Shown here piece by piece: positions 9,218 to 19,230 of a stretch of 64,000 nucleotides of DNA. The translations under genes were made by a program, and so were the position numbers. Where the stretch lies: assembly GCA_003427395.1 (NCBI GenBank), contig BFEA01000013.1:1272857-1336856 (forward strand). Reading direction: 5' to 3'. Below the pieces are notes generated by a model. The model made no database searches, was not told the origin of the DNA, and worked only from the letters and a program-made list of their open reading frames with translations. This DNA is from Chara braunii (lineage: Eukaryota; Streptophyta; Charophyceae; Charales; Characeae). Position 1 is the stretch's first letter, and each line of letters starts with the position of its first letter.

Positions 9218-10490
9218 TTTCCACAATACAGATGAATAAAATCAAACCACAATCAGAGATCAAGCAGGAGGTAACAGGAATTGAGTGTTCTCTACAGTAC
9301 TAACTCAATTGCTGTCACCTGCCTGGAGAGAGAAGACTGGTTAGTCTGAGCAAGTGAGTGCTCAGTCTCAGCAGACCGCTTGAGGGCCAGGGTCAGTTCA
9401 GAGTCCACTCAGGCAAAAACCAATTTCACGATTTTTCCATCCCTGCCCTGACACAACAATTGCACGCAATAATGCAAATCCTGCTTCAATGATTTGACAG
9501 GATGCAGTCTTGGATTGATTAGTATTGAGTAGTAATTAGGCAGAGTGATTAGGATTAGACAGGTCTTTACTGATGACCAAGATGCAGCGATTTACAGGAT
9601 ATCCTATTTTTAGACTTACCCTACAGACCTCAACACTGTATGACCCTGTATGCCATACCCTGGGTATGGCGAATTACAGTTTTCACTGTAACTGACTCAG
9701 AACATCAAATCTGGATGTGCGATTTCAGACACTGACAGACTACTGAATTGCGATTTACCAGGGACTGACAGAACTGACTTCTGAAGGACAAAATCAAAGT
9801 TATGACTGACCCTAGTCTAGCCTAGCTTCGACTATGTTAGCGTAGAATTCAAATTTGCATTATCACTGATAACAAACCCCTGAATTCACCAATTCACTGC
9901 ACAGTGTCAATCACAATACTGTAAAGCAGTCCCAGATGAAATATGAGCCAGAGGGAAGGTCAAACAGGGTTAGTAGAAGTCAAAGAAGATAGGTAGTGGA
10001 AGTTGGATATGGCTGTCCCACAGTCTGAATTTCGATTTTCAACTGTCACCTGACAGACAGACCAAATTTCGCTATTCGAAAAATAGCCCCAGAATCGCCA
10101 CAGAGGATGGAGTAAGGAACACACTTACTTCAGGGTCAACTCTGAAGAAGATGCATGAAACCCTGGCTATGGCTGACTGGTCAACCCCATCTCGCCAGTT
10201 TCACCTCCTGACAGTATCCAGTGTTCTCACGTACCAAATTTCCTGAAACTTGGTGATCCAGCAGATTACCCTGAGGCGCTTCACCCCCAACTGACAGAAT
10301 CAAAGAATAATGACTCCCAGGTGCCAATAACTGATAAAGTCAGTGCAGCGCCACACCACCCTGTACTGCACTGCCTGGAAATTGGGGATCCGGACCCAAT
10401 TCCACAATCGCCACCTCCTGGGATCACTTCCCTGACAATTGCCAACCTCCAGGTGAATCGCCAGGCTATATTTAGCCTCTCAGAGCCTCC
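9218..10490 (-). other. Leader of element A (non-coding)
   Basis: No protein-like frame. The region lies upstream of A gag on the minus strand. It contains one GTGGCGCT motif like those at 5388-5555 and a weak primer-site-like TTTGGTACG near 10214. It includes several short AT-rich inverted motifs such as the palindromic GGGTATGGCG region near 9658. The border with G1 DNA is uncertain. Confidence 0.4.
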
Positions 10491-10519
10491 CAGGCCTCAG
10501 GCCACGTCAGCAGCAGGGG

Positions 10520-12533
10520 GTGCCGCATCAGCAGCCCTCCGGCCTGGTCTATGCTTATATGCGCTCACAAACAGCCGCCATGGATCAGAAGTCCGGGGAA
10601 ACGGCCGCGGCCTATCAGACCCGGATGCTGGCTTGGAGTACCGAAGCCAAGCAACAGGCGGATGCAGTAGCAGCGTCAGAAAAGAAGAAGGCGGAGGACG
10701 CCGAACAGGCACGTCTGTTGGCAATCGAACAGCAGCGCCAGCATGACGAGGCAGCAGCAAAGGCTGCCGATGACGAACGAACTCAACAACGTGAGAAGAT
10801 ATTCGACGGAGAGCGAGTTTTGCTCACAATGGCAGCGGAGTGGCGGGGCGAGGCCGAGAATGGTAAGATGGAAGAGAGTGAAAGCAAGATCACTCTACTC
10901 CTCTCCCATATCACGGACCTCCTGGCAACGTGGTTCAGACGCACAAACGGGCGGTTGATCAAGTCAACAGCTGCCTCCAGCAGCTGCAGCAACTACCTAT
11001 CACCGCTGCCAGCTCCTCCAACACCTCCAATCGCGTCAATGCATTGGAGATTGACTTTGGAGCCCTCAAGGACGACGTGCAACTACAGCAAACTGCCACG
11101 CAACAACTGGAGCAGCGGATCTGTGCTGATGCCGCCAACCCGAGTTCTGCGATTCGACAAAGACAGACCCAATTTCGTGCTTCCGCAAGTTCGAGCTCAA
11201 GTTGCAGCTACACCACGTCAGCGAGGACTAACATCACGCATATACTCCCGATGGGGGGTCTCGCGCCAAGCATGGTTGGACAATCTCTTGTCCAAGTACG
11301 AGGTGGTAGCTGCCGACTTGTACACCAAGATCAGCTGGGGTCCAGTGATCTTAAGGCGGCGTGGCATAAGCGGTGCCAAGTAGAGCAGTCGGGGATCAAG
11401 GCAATGGACAAGTTGATGATCTTCGAACAAGGCACACTGCCGAGTGTTGATTGGATTGCCGAGTACCAACACTTGACATCCGTCCCAGACATTCAGATGG
11501 GCTTCAAGGCCGTCAAACACTACTTCATCACGAGGTCATGTCCGGCGTTGGGCAACGCCTTGACTCACGTCGAGGATACCCTGGTGACAACGGCGGAGCT
11601 CTTTGACAAGGCCGCACAGAGTATTGTCACGAACAAGGAGGCTAAGAACCTCAACCGTTTGTTTGCGCCAGGCCCGAGCAGAGATGAGCATCGGACGAAA
11701 GTGGCCGTGGTCGCGGCAGCAACGCCATCCGACCAATCTAGTGAGGCCGTGTCTGCCAATGAAGGGGACAGACTCGCAGCCGCCTGGGATGGTGGCCGCC
11801 CCGATGGAGGTCGAGGACGCGGCAAGCTGAAGACAAACACCACATTTATCCCCGGGCCCGACGCAGCAGCTTCAGCCCCATGAACCCACTACGGTCTCGA
11901 GGAGCAAGCATACAAGCAACGCACGAGTAACAGCGATCTCCACGACACAGTGGGCTGCCCGCTGAAAGGCAAAGGCAAATCGGGAAATTGAGCATCGCCG
12001 AGAGTGGCTCGACGACACTCTCGATGCCTTTGGAACCGGTGGCTTCGCGGGTGACCGCCCTTCGTTCTGAGGCACATGAGGAAATCGATAGTCCTCCTCT
12101 TCTATATTCTTATGAGGACTATGCTTCCCGGCTCGTTCCTACGCTGGGTACTCATGCTCAAGGACAAGACGTGTGTGCAACATCTTTTCCGTCCGGCAGC
12201 GGCGACTTGTCGTCTTCAAGAGGTTCTTCATGGGATTCGGCGCGCGAGTTCAACATAGAGGTCTTGGACCCGCTCACGTCGGAGGATTTCACATGGCTTC
12301 CTCTCCCGACCACGAGCAGCTTGTTGGGACCGCAATGCGCAGCATTATGCGCTCATCTTCACACATACTTATCCTTCTATGCACCACCAACTTCGTCGAC
12401 GGGTGACGAAGTCGCGGTGGGGGACATCCTTGCGTATGTTACCAAGGTGGTCCGCGAGTTTCGCAAGCAGCGGTACGATGAGAACAACGCACCGCTCCTC
12501 TATGTGCGCAAGCGTCCCGCAGCGCTTTGCTAG
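10520..12533 (+). pseudogene. gag: G1 gag, frameshifted
   Basis: Plus-strand gag spread over at least two frames. A probable start is ATG at 10580 (MDQKSGETAAAYQTRML), followed by an Ala/Glu/Lys-rich coiled coil, a second coiled coil in another frame (VNALEIDFGALKDDVQLQQ), then the capsid region LLSKYEVVAADLYTKISWG in the first frame. It continues as DLKAAWHKR and MDKLMIFEQGTLPSVDWIAEYQ in the second. A Gly/Arg-rich stretch (GGRPDGGRGRGK) near 11810 could be nucleocapsid-like; no CCHC knuckle is seen. The last part (11988-12533) is a linker of about 180 codons leading to the protease. At least three frame changes are needed, so this is not functional. Confidence 0.7.
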
Positions 12534-13122
12534 ATAGCGGCGCGGCTCGCAATTTCATGACCCAAACCTTTATGCGAAGGGCTGGCCTTGGCGCACAAGC
12601 TCGGAGGAAGGCAAACCCGACGGCGATCGGGTTGGCGGACGGAAGGACACACGAACTTATCGATCGCTACGTCGAGGTCGTACCGGTGTATTTCGCACCT
12701 CATGCATGCGAACTGGTGAAGTTCGACATTTTGGACACGGACTTCGACATTATTTTGGGAATGCCTTGGCTTGCAAGTGCGGATCACACGGTCAACATCC
12801 AATGGCAGACTCTTACCGTTCGGGACGCCTTCGGCACCAAAGTGTCGTGTACTATTCCTCTTCCACACCCTTCGATTCGGTGCCAAGTGGTGACGGCCAA
12901 GTCATTCCGGGCTACTTGTGCTTACGAGCAGCCTGACGAACCACGCGGTAGCCGACTCTTCACCCACGGACTTGTCTTCGGACCCCCGTGTGGTGCGGTT
13001 GCTTGACGAGTTCGACGACATCTTCGAGACACCTACCGATGTGGTGCCGGATCGGTCGATCTCTCACGAGATCACTCTTGAGGCCGGTGACGTGCGGTTG
13101 AAAGGTTGCATTTATCGCATGA
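12527..13122 (+). pseudogene. pol: G1 protease and first residues of RT
   Basis: Aspartic protease with catalytic LLDSGAARNF at 12527-12556 and, about 75 residues later, the hydrophobic DIILGMPWL strand that closes the retropepsin fold. Then, after a frame change near 12960, the linker to RT: VVRLLDEFDDIFETP ... GCIYRMK. The RT start is cut at 13120-13122, where the sequence passes into a reversed piece of the G1 LTR with a 2-base overlap (TG). The missing part of RT is found on the minus strand up to 15945. Confidence 0.8.
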
Positions 13123-13296
13123 AAAGACTCAGGGCCTGGAGGGCCTAAAACGACACAGGGCCTGTAGGCCCTTTTCAAGCTTTCAGGCTGAAAACAACAT
13201 GGGGCCTGTAGGCCCTTGTTTTCAGGCTTTCAAGCTGAAAACAACACGGGCCTGAAAATGGCCCGTGCAGCCTATTGCAGGCGCCGCATGTAATTA
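13120..13296 (-). repeat. First part of the G1 3' LTR, inverted
   Basis: The reverse complement matches the 5' LTR from 3476 to about 3758, with two or three fewer subrepeats. On the minus strand it follows a polypurine tract directly, exactly where a 3' LTR should begin, though its first bases read TAATTACATGC instead of TGTTACATGC. Confidence 0.8.
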
Positions 13297-13308
13297 CCCC
13301 CCCTCCTT
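13297..13308 (-). other. G1 polypurine tract
   Basis: Minus strand AAGGAGGGGGGG lies between the end of pol and the start of the inverted LTR part. It primes plus-strand DNA synthesis in LTR elements. Confidence 0.7.
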
Positions 13309-15945
13309 ATGACGTCAAGCCGGGTCGAGGGCGAAGCTGACGATCTGAAGGTGGAACCTGGACGCGGGTGCGACGTGGAGCCGAAGATACCGGCTTGCCT
13401 TGCATCTTGCGTTCGTAGAGTGCGAGAACATCTGGAGTTGTTGTTTGGCGTTCCGCACGGGTCAACCAACGGTCGGCTTTGTGGGTGCAGTGCGCGAAGT
13501 GTACCAAGTATTCGGTCGGACTGTTGCCGTAGCGTCGTTGGGAGATTATGTTGCCGACCTCCTGAAAACCGTCCATAGAGGGTGGGTCTTGCAATCGTCG
13601 TCTGAGAAAATCGTCACGTTCTGCTGGCGTGTAAAGAGCCAACTTGAAGCAATGAAAGACCGGGTAGACGGGCAAGTGGGCGACACCTGAATGATGAAGG
13701 AAGGTCCTTTGGGTGCATCCCAGCGGGTGCCACGATCGGCCAGGGCCCAATTGATTTTGGGAGGAGCTTGCGAGAGATATCTTGTTCGAGGTTGAACTCC
13801 GCGGTGGAACAAACGAGATCGTCGACGTTGGCGATTGGCCTGTTGGCTCATGCGTTGCTGCGCCTTTAGCCATTTGGTCGCGTGCCTTGACAAGTAGCTC
13901 TTGCGTCCGACGCAAGAAAAGAAGATGGTCGTCGCTCTCGGCAAATGATCGTGTCGAACGGAGAAGTGATCGACGAGCCGTTCTCGAACTCGAAGGGCGA
14001 CATCCTGATAGCTAGGTGGATGGACGAGTTGTATGCCAACTCGACATCCAGCAGCCGCTCAACCCAATCCTTTTGGTCTGGACGGATGAGAGTGCGAAGG
14101 AGAACCTGTGCGGTCTGATGCGCCCTCTCCGTTTGGCCATCGATTTGGGGGTGGCGAGCCAAACTTGGCTTGAGAGATGAGCCCCATTGTTTGATGAGCG
14201 CCAACCGAGTGTCACGGTCGCAGACGATTTCCTTAGGGTAACCCTTCGTTCGAATCCAACCGGTGTAAAGAACCTCGGCCAACTCCGGTGCCTTGGCATG
14301 ATAGTGGCAAGTCAAAAACATGGCGAACTTGGTGAGTCCGTCGACCACCGTGAGAATCCCATCCACACCGGTCTTGTGCTTGGGGAACGACCCGGTAATG
14401 TCCTTGGCAATCGCTTCCCTTCGGCGCAAGGGGACTGGTAATGGTCGCAACTCGCCGTACGGACGATGGTTGCAAGATTTGCAGCGTCGGCAAACCTCGC
14501 ATGACCCGCAATAGCGTGTGACGTCGTCGAAGAAGGTCGGGCCACCAAAATCGCTCGAGAAGTCGGCCAATCATGCGATTGACTCCAAAGTGTCCGGTGG
14601 CGGGAGCATCGTGGAACTCACCAAGAAGTCGTGTACGCAAGTAAGAGTCACTCAGTACGCAAAGAAGGTCCTTCCCCCGCGTGTGGACAAGCCAGTACCT
14701 GTCTTGGATCCGGTAGTGAGAAGGCGTCGAATTAGGAGAGGATCAATTCGCGTACTTGTCGCGAAACTCGGGGTGGGCTCGGTAGTCGTGGATGAAACTG
14801 TCCCGCAGTTCCTTATCGATCTCGAAGGTCGAATAGACTGCAGTACCGTGAAAGAGCATCCGCAAAACGGTTGACTTCCCCGGAATGTGATCGAGAAAGA
14901 AGTCGAATTGGTCGATGAAGGCCATCCAACGGGCAATGGAGCTATTGACGGTGTCTTGGGTCTTGTAGAAGACCAATGGATTGTTGTCCGTTACCCATCG
15001 GAATTGATTTCGATCAAGGAGGAAGTGTCGCCACCGCTTGAGCGCGTGGACGAAGGCTAGGAGTTTCTTCTTGCGTGCATCATCAATGGAGTGCACAATG
15101 GGCACTTTCTTGTTGAAGTACTCGACCTAGAGCCAGTCCACGTCATCGTATTGTTCGAGGACGCCACCAATGCCATAGCCGGACGCATTCGTAGTGATGC
15201 GTGTTGGCAATACAGGGGTATATGTGCAAGACCTCCGCAGATAATAGCGGGGCTTCGAGAGTCATAAATGATTCCCACGCATCCTCTCCGAAGTCAAACG
15301 GTCGATCCTTGCATTGAAGCTTGGTTAAGTGGGGCACGATCTTCGAGTATCCCTTGATAAAATGTTGGTAGTAGCTGACAAGGCCAAGGAACGAACGGAC
15401 ATTCGTGACGTTCCGCGGCTCCGGCCACTCTTGGATGGCTTGAATCTTATCTGACCACGAACTGATGCCCTCCGTTGTGACAAAATGGCCCAAGTATTCC
15501 AGCTCTTGCTGAACAAACTCGCACTTGTCGTGGTTGGCTTTGTACTTGGTGCGGCGGAGAGTCTCCAACACTCGTTGAAGGTGCTCAAGATGATCCTCCA
15601 ATGTCCGGCTATAGACGAGAATGTCGTCTAAATAGACCAGCATGAACCGGTCCAACATCGCACGGAACTCGTTGGTCATTGCCGCTTGAAAGGTCGTCGG
15701 GGCGTTGGTGAGGCCAAAAGGCATGACCACCCACTCAAAATGCCCGTACCGCGTCTTGAACGCGGATTTGTAGTGATCGTTCGGCCGGAACGAAATCTGA
15801 TGATACCCCGACTTCAAATCCAACTTGAAAAATACTTTGTGCCACCCAATCGCTCAAGAAGATCGCCAATACGAGGAAGAGGCCCCGTATTCTTGACGGT
15901 TTGCGCGTTGAGCTTGCAGTAGTCGATGCACAATCGTAGATCCTT
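13309..15945 (-). pseudogene. pol: G1 RT-RNase H-integrase, inverted segment
   Basis: Read on the minus strand from 15945: RT starts abruptly at KDLRLCIDYCKLN, then [36 protein letters not shown] (intact YLDD catalytic pair near 15640) and CEFVQQELEYLGH. RNase H follows (HALKRWRHFLLDRNQFRWVTD near 15030). Next come the integrase zinc region (CGSCEVCRRC) and core (ILTVVDGLTKFAMF, VCDRDTR, HPQIDGQTERAHQ) at 13866-14570, and a tail with VFHCFKLALYTP and YLVHFAHCTHKADRWLTR. Several frame changes occur (for example near 15120 and 13915). The N-terminal residues of RT are not here but on the plus strand, ending at 13122. Confidence 0.85.
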
Positions 15946-17440
15946 GGCCTATTTTCAAGACAACCTTTGTTTGAGCTTCAATCCCAGGGCCTGGCACGTT
16001 TTGGCATTGGCAAGAGCAGCCTCCTAGATGGGCCAGCACTATATAAGACTAGCCCGCGCTGCAGGCTGCAGGTAGTTCATAGGGACTTCCCAGGCACTTC
16101 ACGTGCAGTTCAGGACGCATGAGGTAGTCTTTAGGATTCGGCAGCAGCACTCTGGAGAAGCGCTGTAGTTGTAGTAGTAGCGTTAGTAGTAGTCTTCAAC
16201 GTTGGGCACTAGTAGGAGCTAGAGTAGTACTGGAGAGAGAGAGAGATTGAGCGGAGGCCAGGGAGACTTACCTGCAGCGCCATAGCTCCAGCTTCGTCTT
16301 CGAGGTACCTGCAGCACAGTGCCATCTTCACAGGTTAGTACTTGGCACATGGGAGAGAGAGAGAGTTTTTCTTCCTCTTCTCAGTCCATCATCTCCTTCT
16401 CACCCTCTCGCTACCTGATTTCACTGCATCAGCAGACTACGAGAGAGCGGGATTGGTGACGTTTGGACCCAGGCTCGACATCGGGCTTTAGACATTTTGA
16501 CGAGGGATTATTTGGGACTTGTAATGAAGACTTGGTGTTGACGACATTCCCATCTCCCCCCCCCCCTCTTCTTCGTCTGATTCCCTCCTCTTCGTTTGTG
16601 CATGATCTGGACCTGGCGCATTCTTCATGTGTGTAGCGCCAGGCCCCTTCACACCTTGTGATGAGGATGATGTATGTTTGGTCTGCATTGCGACATTGAT
16701 TGGGCTAGTCATTGGTATTCTAGCATTCCGCTACGCTGTCTTGTACTACGTGAGGGAGGTCAGTCCCGGTCAGGTTAGGACTTATTTCTAACTCTTCCAC
16801 TGCGCTACAAAGCACCATTTTTGTATGTATCAGGATGTACACTGCTTGTTGAGATTCCACTAGCACCGCATTGTCCATTCAATCCTTTTCATCACATTGC
16901 GGTGTGGAGCGCATCGGCCCCCGCGCCAGCGAGGGCCCTCCCGACCATGTCACGCAGGAGATAACCAAAACAAAAACCATCAAGAGACAACTCGGGAAAC
17001 GACGCCTAACATTCCGCGAACCGTCGAGACGGACGTGGTTGCATCGCTCCTTTGCCGTTCTAGCCGGGTGCGCCAGCTGTACATCCCTCTTTTTCGCCTA
17101 CTTAGGTCCCGAATCGCGTGGTTGTTAGGTAGAAATAGATTTAATTTTACCATTCCCATATCCGCACATTCGTGCGGCTTCGACAAAAGCAAAGCATTAC
17201 CATTCACATCCGTTACTCCTGGACGCCACACATGTTCGGATCAACGTTCAAAAACTTTTAGTCTGTCGGTCATATGTCAGATCTGAATAAACTTTGGCAC
17301 CGTCAGTCTCATCAAGTTCTTTAATTCAATGAAAGCGTCGGACAGTGTCCGACATGGAAAATCCCCGGCAAATACCCTTGTCAGGGTATTTGCCCCGACG
17401 GATCCTTGGTTATATATGTACATCACCCAACTGGGCATGT
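15944..17440 (+). repeat. Remainder of the G1 3' LTR, with a 496-bp insertion
   Basis: From TTGGCCTATTTTC at 15944 it follows the 5' LTR from about 3847 to the end, including TATA box (16040) and terminal CATGTAACA. LTR bases equivalent to about 3759-3846 are missing between this part and the inverted part. Differences from the 5' LTR are point changes, a shorter GA tract, a small extra block near 16300-16330 and the insertion at 16903-17398. Confidence 0.8.
16903..17398. mobile_element. Unclassified 496-bp insertion in the G1 3' LTR
   Basis: The uninterrupted 5' LTR reads TGCGGATCC. Here TGCGG and GGATCC are separated by 496 bases, and CGG occurs on both sides, compatible with a 3-bp target duplication. 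The 3' end holds two hairpins: GTCGGACA/TGTCCGAC (17337-17353) and GGCAAATACCCT/AGGGTATTTGCC (17367-17394). No clear terminal inverted repeats and no coding frame. It could be a small non-autonomous DNA transposon; the class is not resolved. Confidence 0.6.
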
Positions 17441-19230
17441 AACAACCCCATTGGTTTTCAATGCTCTCAACCTCATACCCCTTTCCATGAATGGGAGAGC
17501 TGAACGGAGGAGGCCTGTTTGGAAATGCATCAGCTGCCCGGGAAGTCAGCAGTTTGGATGCATGGAAGACCGGATAGGTTTTTAGATGTGCAGGTAAGGC
17601 CAGCACATAAGATGGACTGAACGGATCAGCGCCTACTGTGTCTAAAACCTCGCACGAGGCATAGTAGATAGGCAACAACTTTTTAGATATATCATGTTCA
17701 TCAGACAACTCAAAACTTTAACCCAGACCCAATGCCCTGGGCGAATTGGAGAAGGTAGGTGGTGCTTGTTAGCCTGTTCAATCATCCTTTTCTTGTGGCT
17801 TGTAACATGTTAGTTCTTGCCTTCTCTAAACCTGGTTCATAACTCTTGGCAAATTTTGTTGTACCTGGAGTTTGTTTGGGCCTTGCCTTATCGATGATGC
17901 CATCGAGAGGCTACCAGGGGTCTCTACCCCAATGGAGCTCGTAGGGAGTGAACCTAGTGGCTCTGTGAACAAATGTATTGTACATTAGTTGTGCCCCGAA
18001 CAGATGTTTGTCCCAATCCTGCTGATCAGGTGTGATCACAGATCGCAGCAGCTGAAATAAGATCTGGTTCATCACCTCTGCCTGTCCAATGGCTTCAGGA
18101 TGTCTACCAAATGTCATATCAAGTTGGGAGTGGAGATAATCTTGACAGTCGGATCACCACTCATCACTGCAAAAGTTTGTCACTGACAATAGAGGTTGGG
18201 TGCCCATGGACACTCGCCTGCCTCTTAGAAAACCCCTCTCTAATCAAAGGCACCTGTGCCTTTACAGACAAGGGTGTGAACTCAGCTTATTTAGAGAACC
18301 GATCCACACAGACCACTACCCGTCTCATCCCTCAAGGTGTGGTATTTCCAAGGTCAGTAAAATGAATGGATACCTGGACCATCAGGGATGCGTATTGGTT
18401 TGAGCAGTCCCATAGAAGGTCGCCGGTGGACCTTATTCCCTTGGCCCAACTCACATATTTTGAGGTACTGAAGTACATCATTCTTCATTCTCGGGCAATA
18501 GAAGCATTGAATCAAGGCGGCATAGGTCTTCAAGAACCAAAAATGCCTGCGAGCATCATAACTCTCTGAAATGAAATGAGTGATGATCTCGTGGTCATTA
18601 GGAATACGCAAACGTTCCTCCCCCTTGCTGATTGTGTGAAGGAGGTTTGAAGTCAATGCATAGCTTGGCTCATGATTGGGGTTTGTTTGCAAGGCTGAAG
18701 ACAGGGTCTTGAGGCAACGCCTCTATGATAGTAAGCCTGGCAGAATCTCCAAATGAGCATGTTTGCACAATAGCAGCAAAGGTGTCAGGCATACAAGAAA
18801 GGGCATCAACAACTTTGTTATAGCACTCCTTGTGCTTCAGTTCAAAGTCAAAACCATCAATGAACGACATACATGTCGACAACTTGTCATTCAACTCCCC
18901 CTAGGTTTTTGACCACTGCAAGGTTTGAGTGATCTTGAAATGTCTTCCTAGCAAGAAGTGTTGCAATTGTTTGAGAGCACAAATAAGGGCATACAGTTCT
19001 TTCTCATAGGTAGAAGCCTGAATGCACTACGCCTTGATTTTCTTACTCGTGAGTTCTACTGGCTTTAAGCTAGTCTCATCTTTTTGTTGAAGAACAGCAC
19101 CAACCCCATACCGACTTACATTTGTGGTCAACACAAATGGCAAGGTAGGGTCAGACAGTTCCATCATAGGTGCTTGGGTAAGGGTTTTCTTCAGTTTGGA
19201 GGAAGCCAACTGACATGTGGGTGTCGGCAT
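17441..19230 (-). pseudogene. pol: Element E pol: RNase H to integrase, 5' part of the split copy
   Basis: Minus strand in order: RNase H start near 19200 (PFVLTTNVSRYGVGAVLQQ), RNase H end (FELKHKECYNKVVDALS, 18830), integrase zinc domain with damaged residues (FYCPRMKNDVLQYLKICELG, 18460), integrase core with HPEAIGQAEVMNQ (18100; the E is the third catalytic residue), and the post-core domain (SYVLALPAHLKTYPVFHASKL, 17600). The copy stops at 17440 at the G1 insertion and resumes at 3475. RT, protease and gag are absent: homology ends near 19230. Many frame changes and stops; this is the oldest layer of this nest. Confidence 0.75.

Larger units (their letters stand above)
4870..10490 (-). 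mobile_element. Element A: minus-strand Ty3/Gypsy copy inside the G1 leader, deletion derivative
   Basis: On the minus strand the order is leader, gag, frameshift site, protease-RT, truncated RT fused to the integrase tail, polypurine tract, LTR, primer-site-like sequence and more leader-like DNA. Only one LTR (5825-6215) is recognisable; it has pol on one side and a primer site on the other. No second LTR is seen between 9218 and G1 gag. The outer limits are approximate, since the G1 leader cannot be told apart precisely. RNase H and the integrase core are missing, so the copy is non-autonomous. Confidence 0.65.
3476..17440 (+). mobile_element. G1: Ty3/Gypsy LTR retrotransposon, nested and internally inverted
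   Basis: The left LTR begins TGTTACATG at 3476 and the right LTR ends CATGTAACA at 17440, a perfect 9-base terminal inverted repeat. On the minus strand the flanking host DNA is GGGT on both sides, a 4-bp target duplication inside pol of element E. In order: 5' LTR, primer site, leader, inserted element A, gag, protease, start of RT, then a 2.8 kb segment in reverse orientation holding RT-RNase H-integrase, polypurine tract and the first part of the 3' LTR, then the rest of the 3' LTR. Without A and a 0.5 kb insertion in the 3' LTR the element would be about 8 kb, a normal Ty3/Gypsy length. It cannot move in this form. Confidence 0.8.

Noticed and set aside
16903-17398. Helitron identity for the insertion with a terminal hairpin
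   Set aside because: Insertion is not between A and T, there is no 5' TC or 3' CTRR end in either orientation, and a 3-bp flanking duplication is present.
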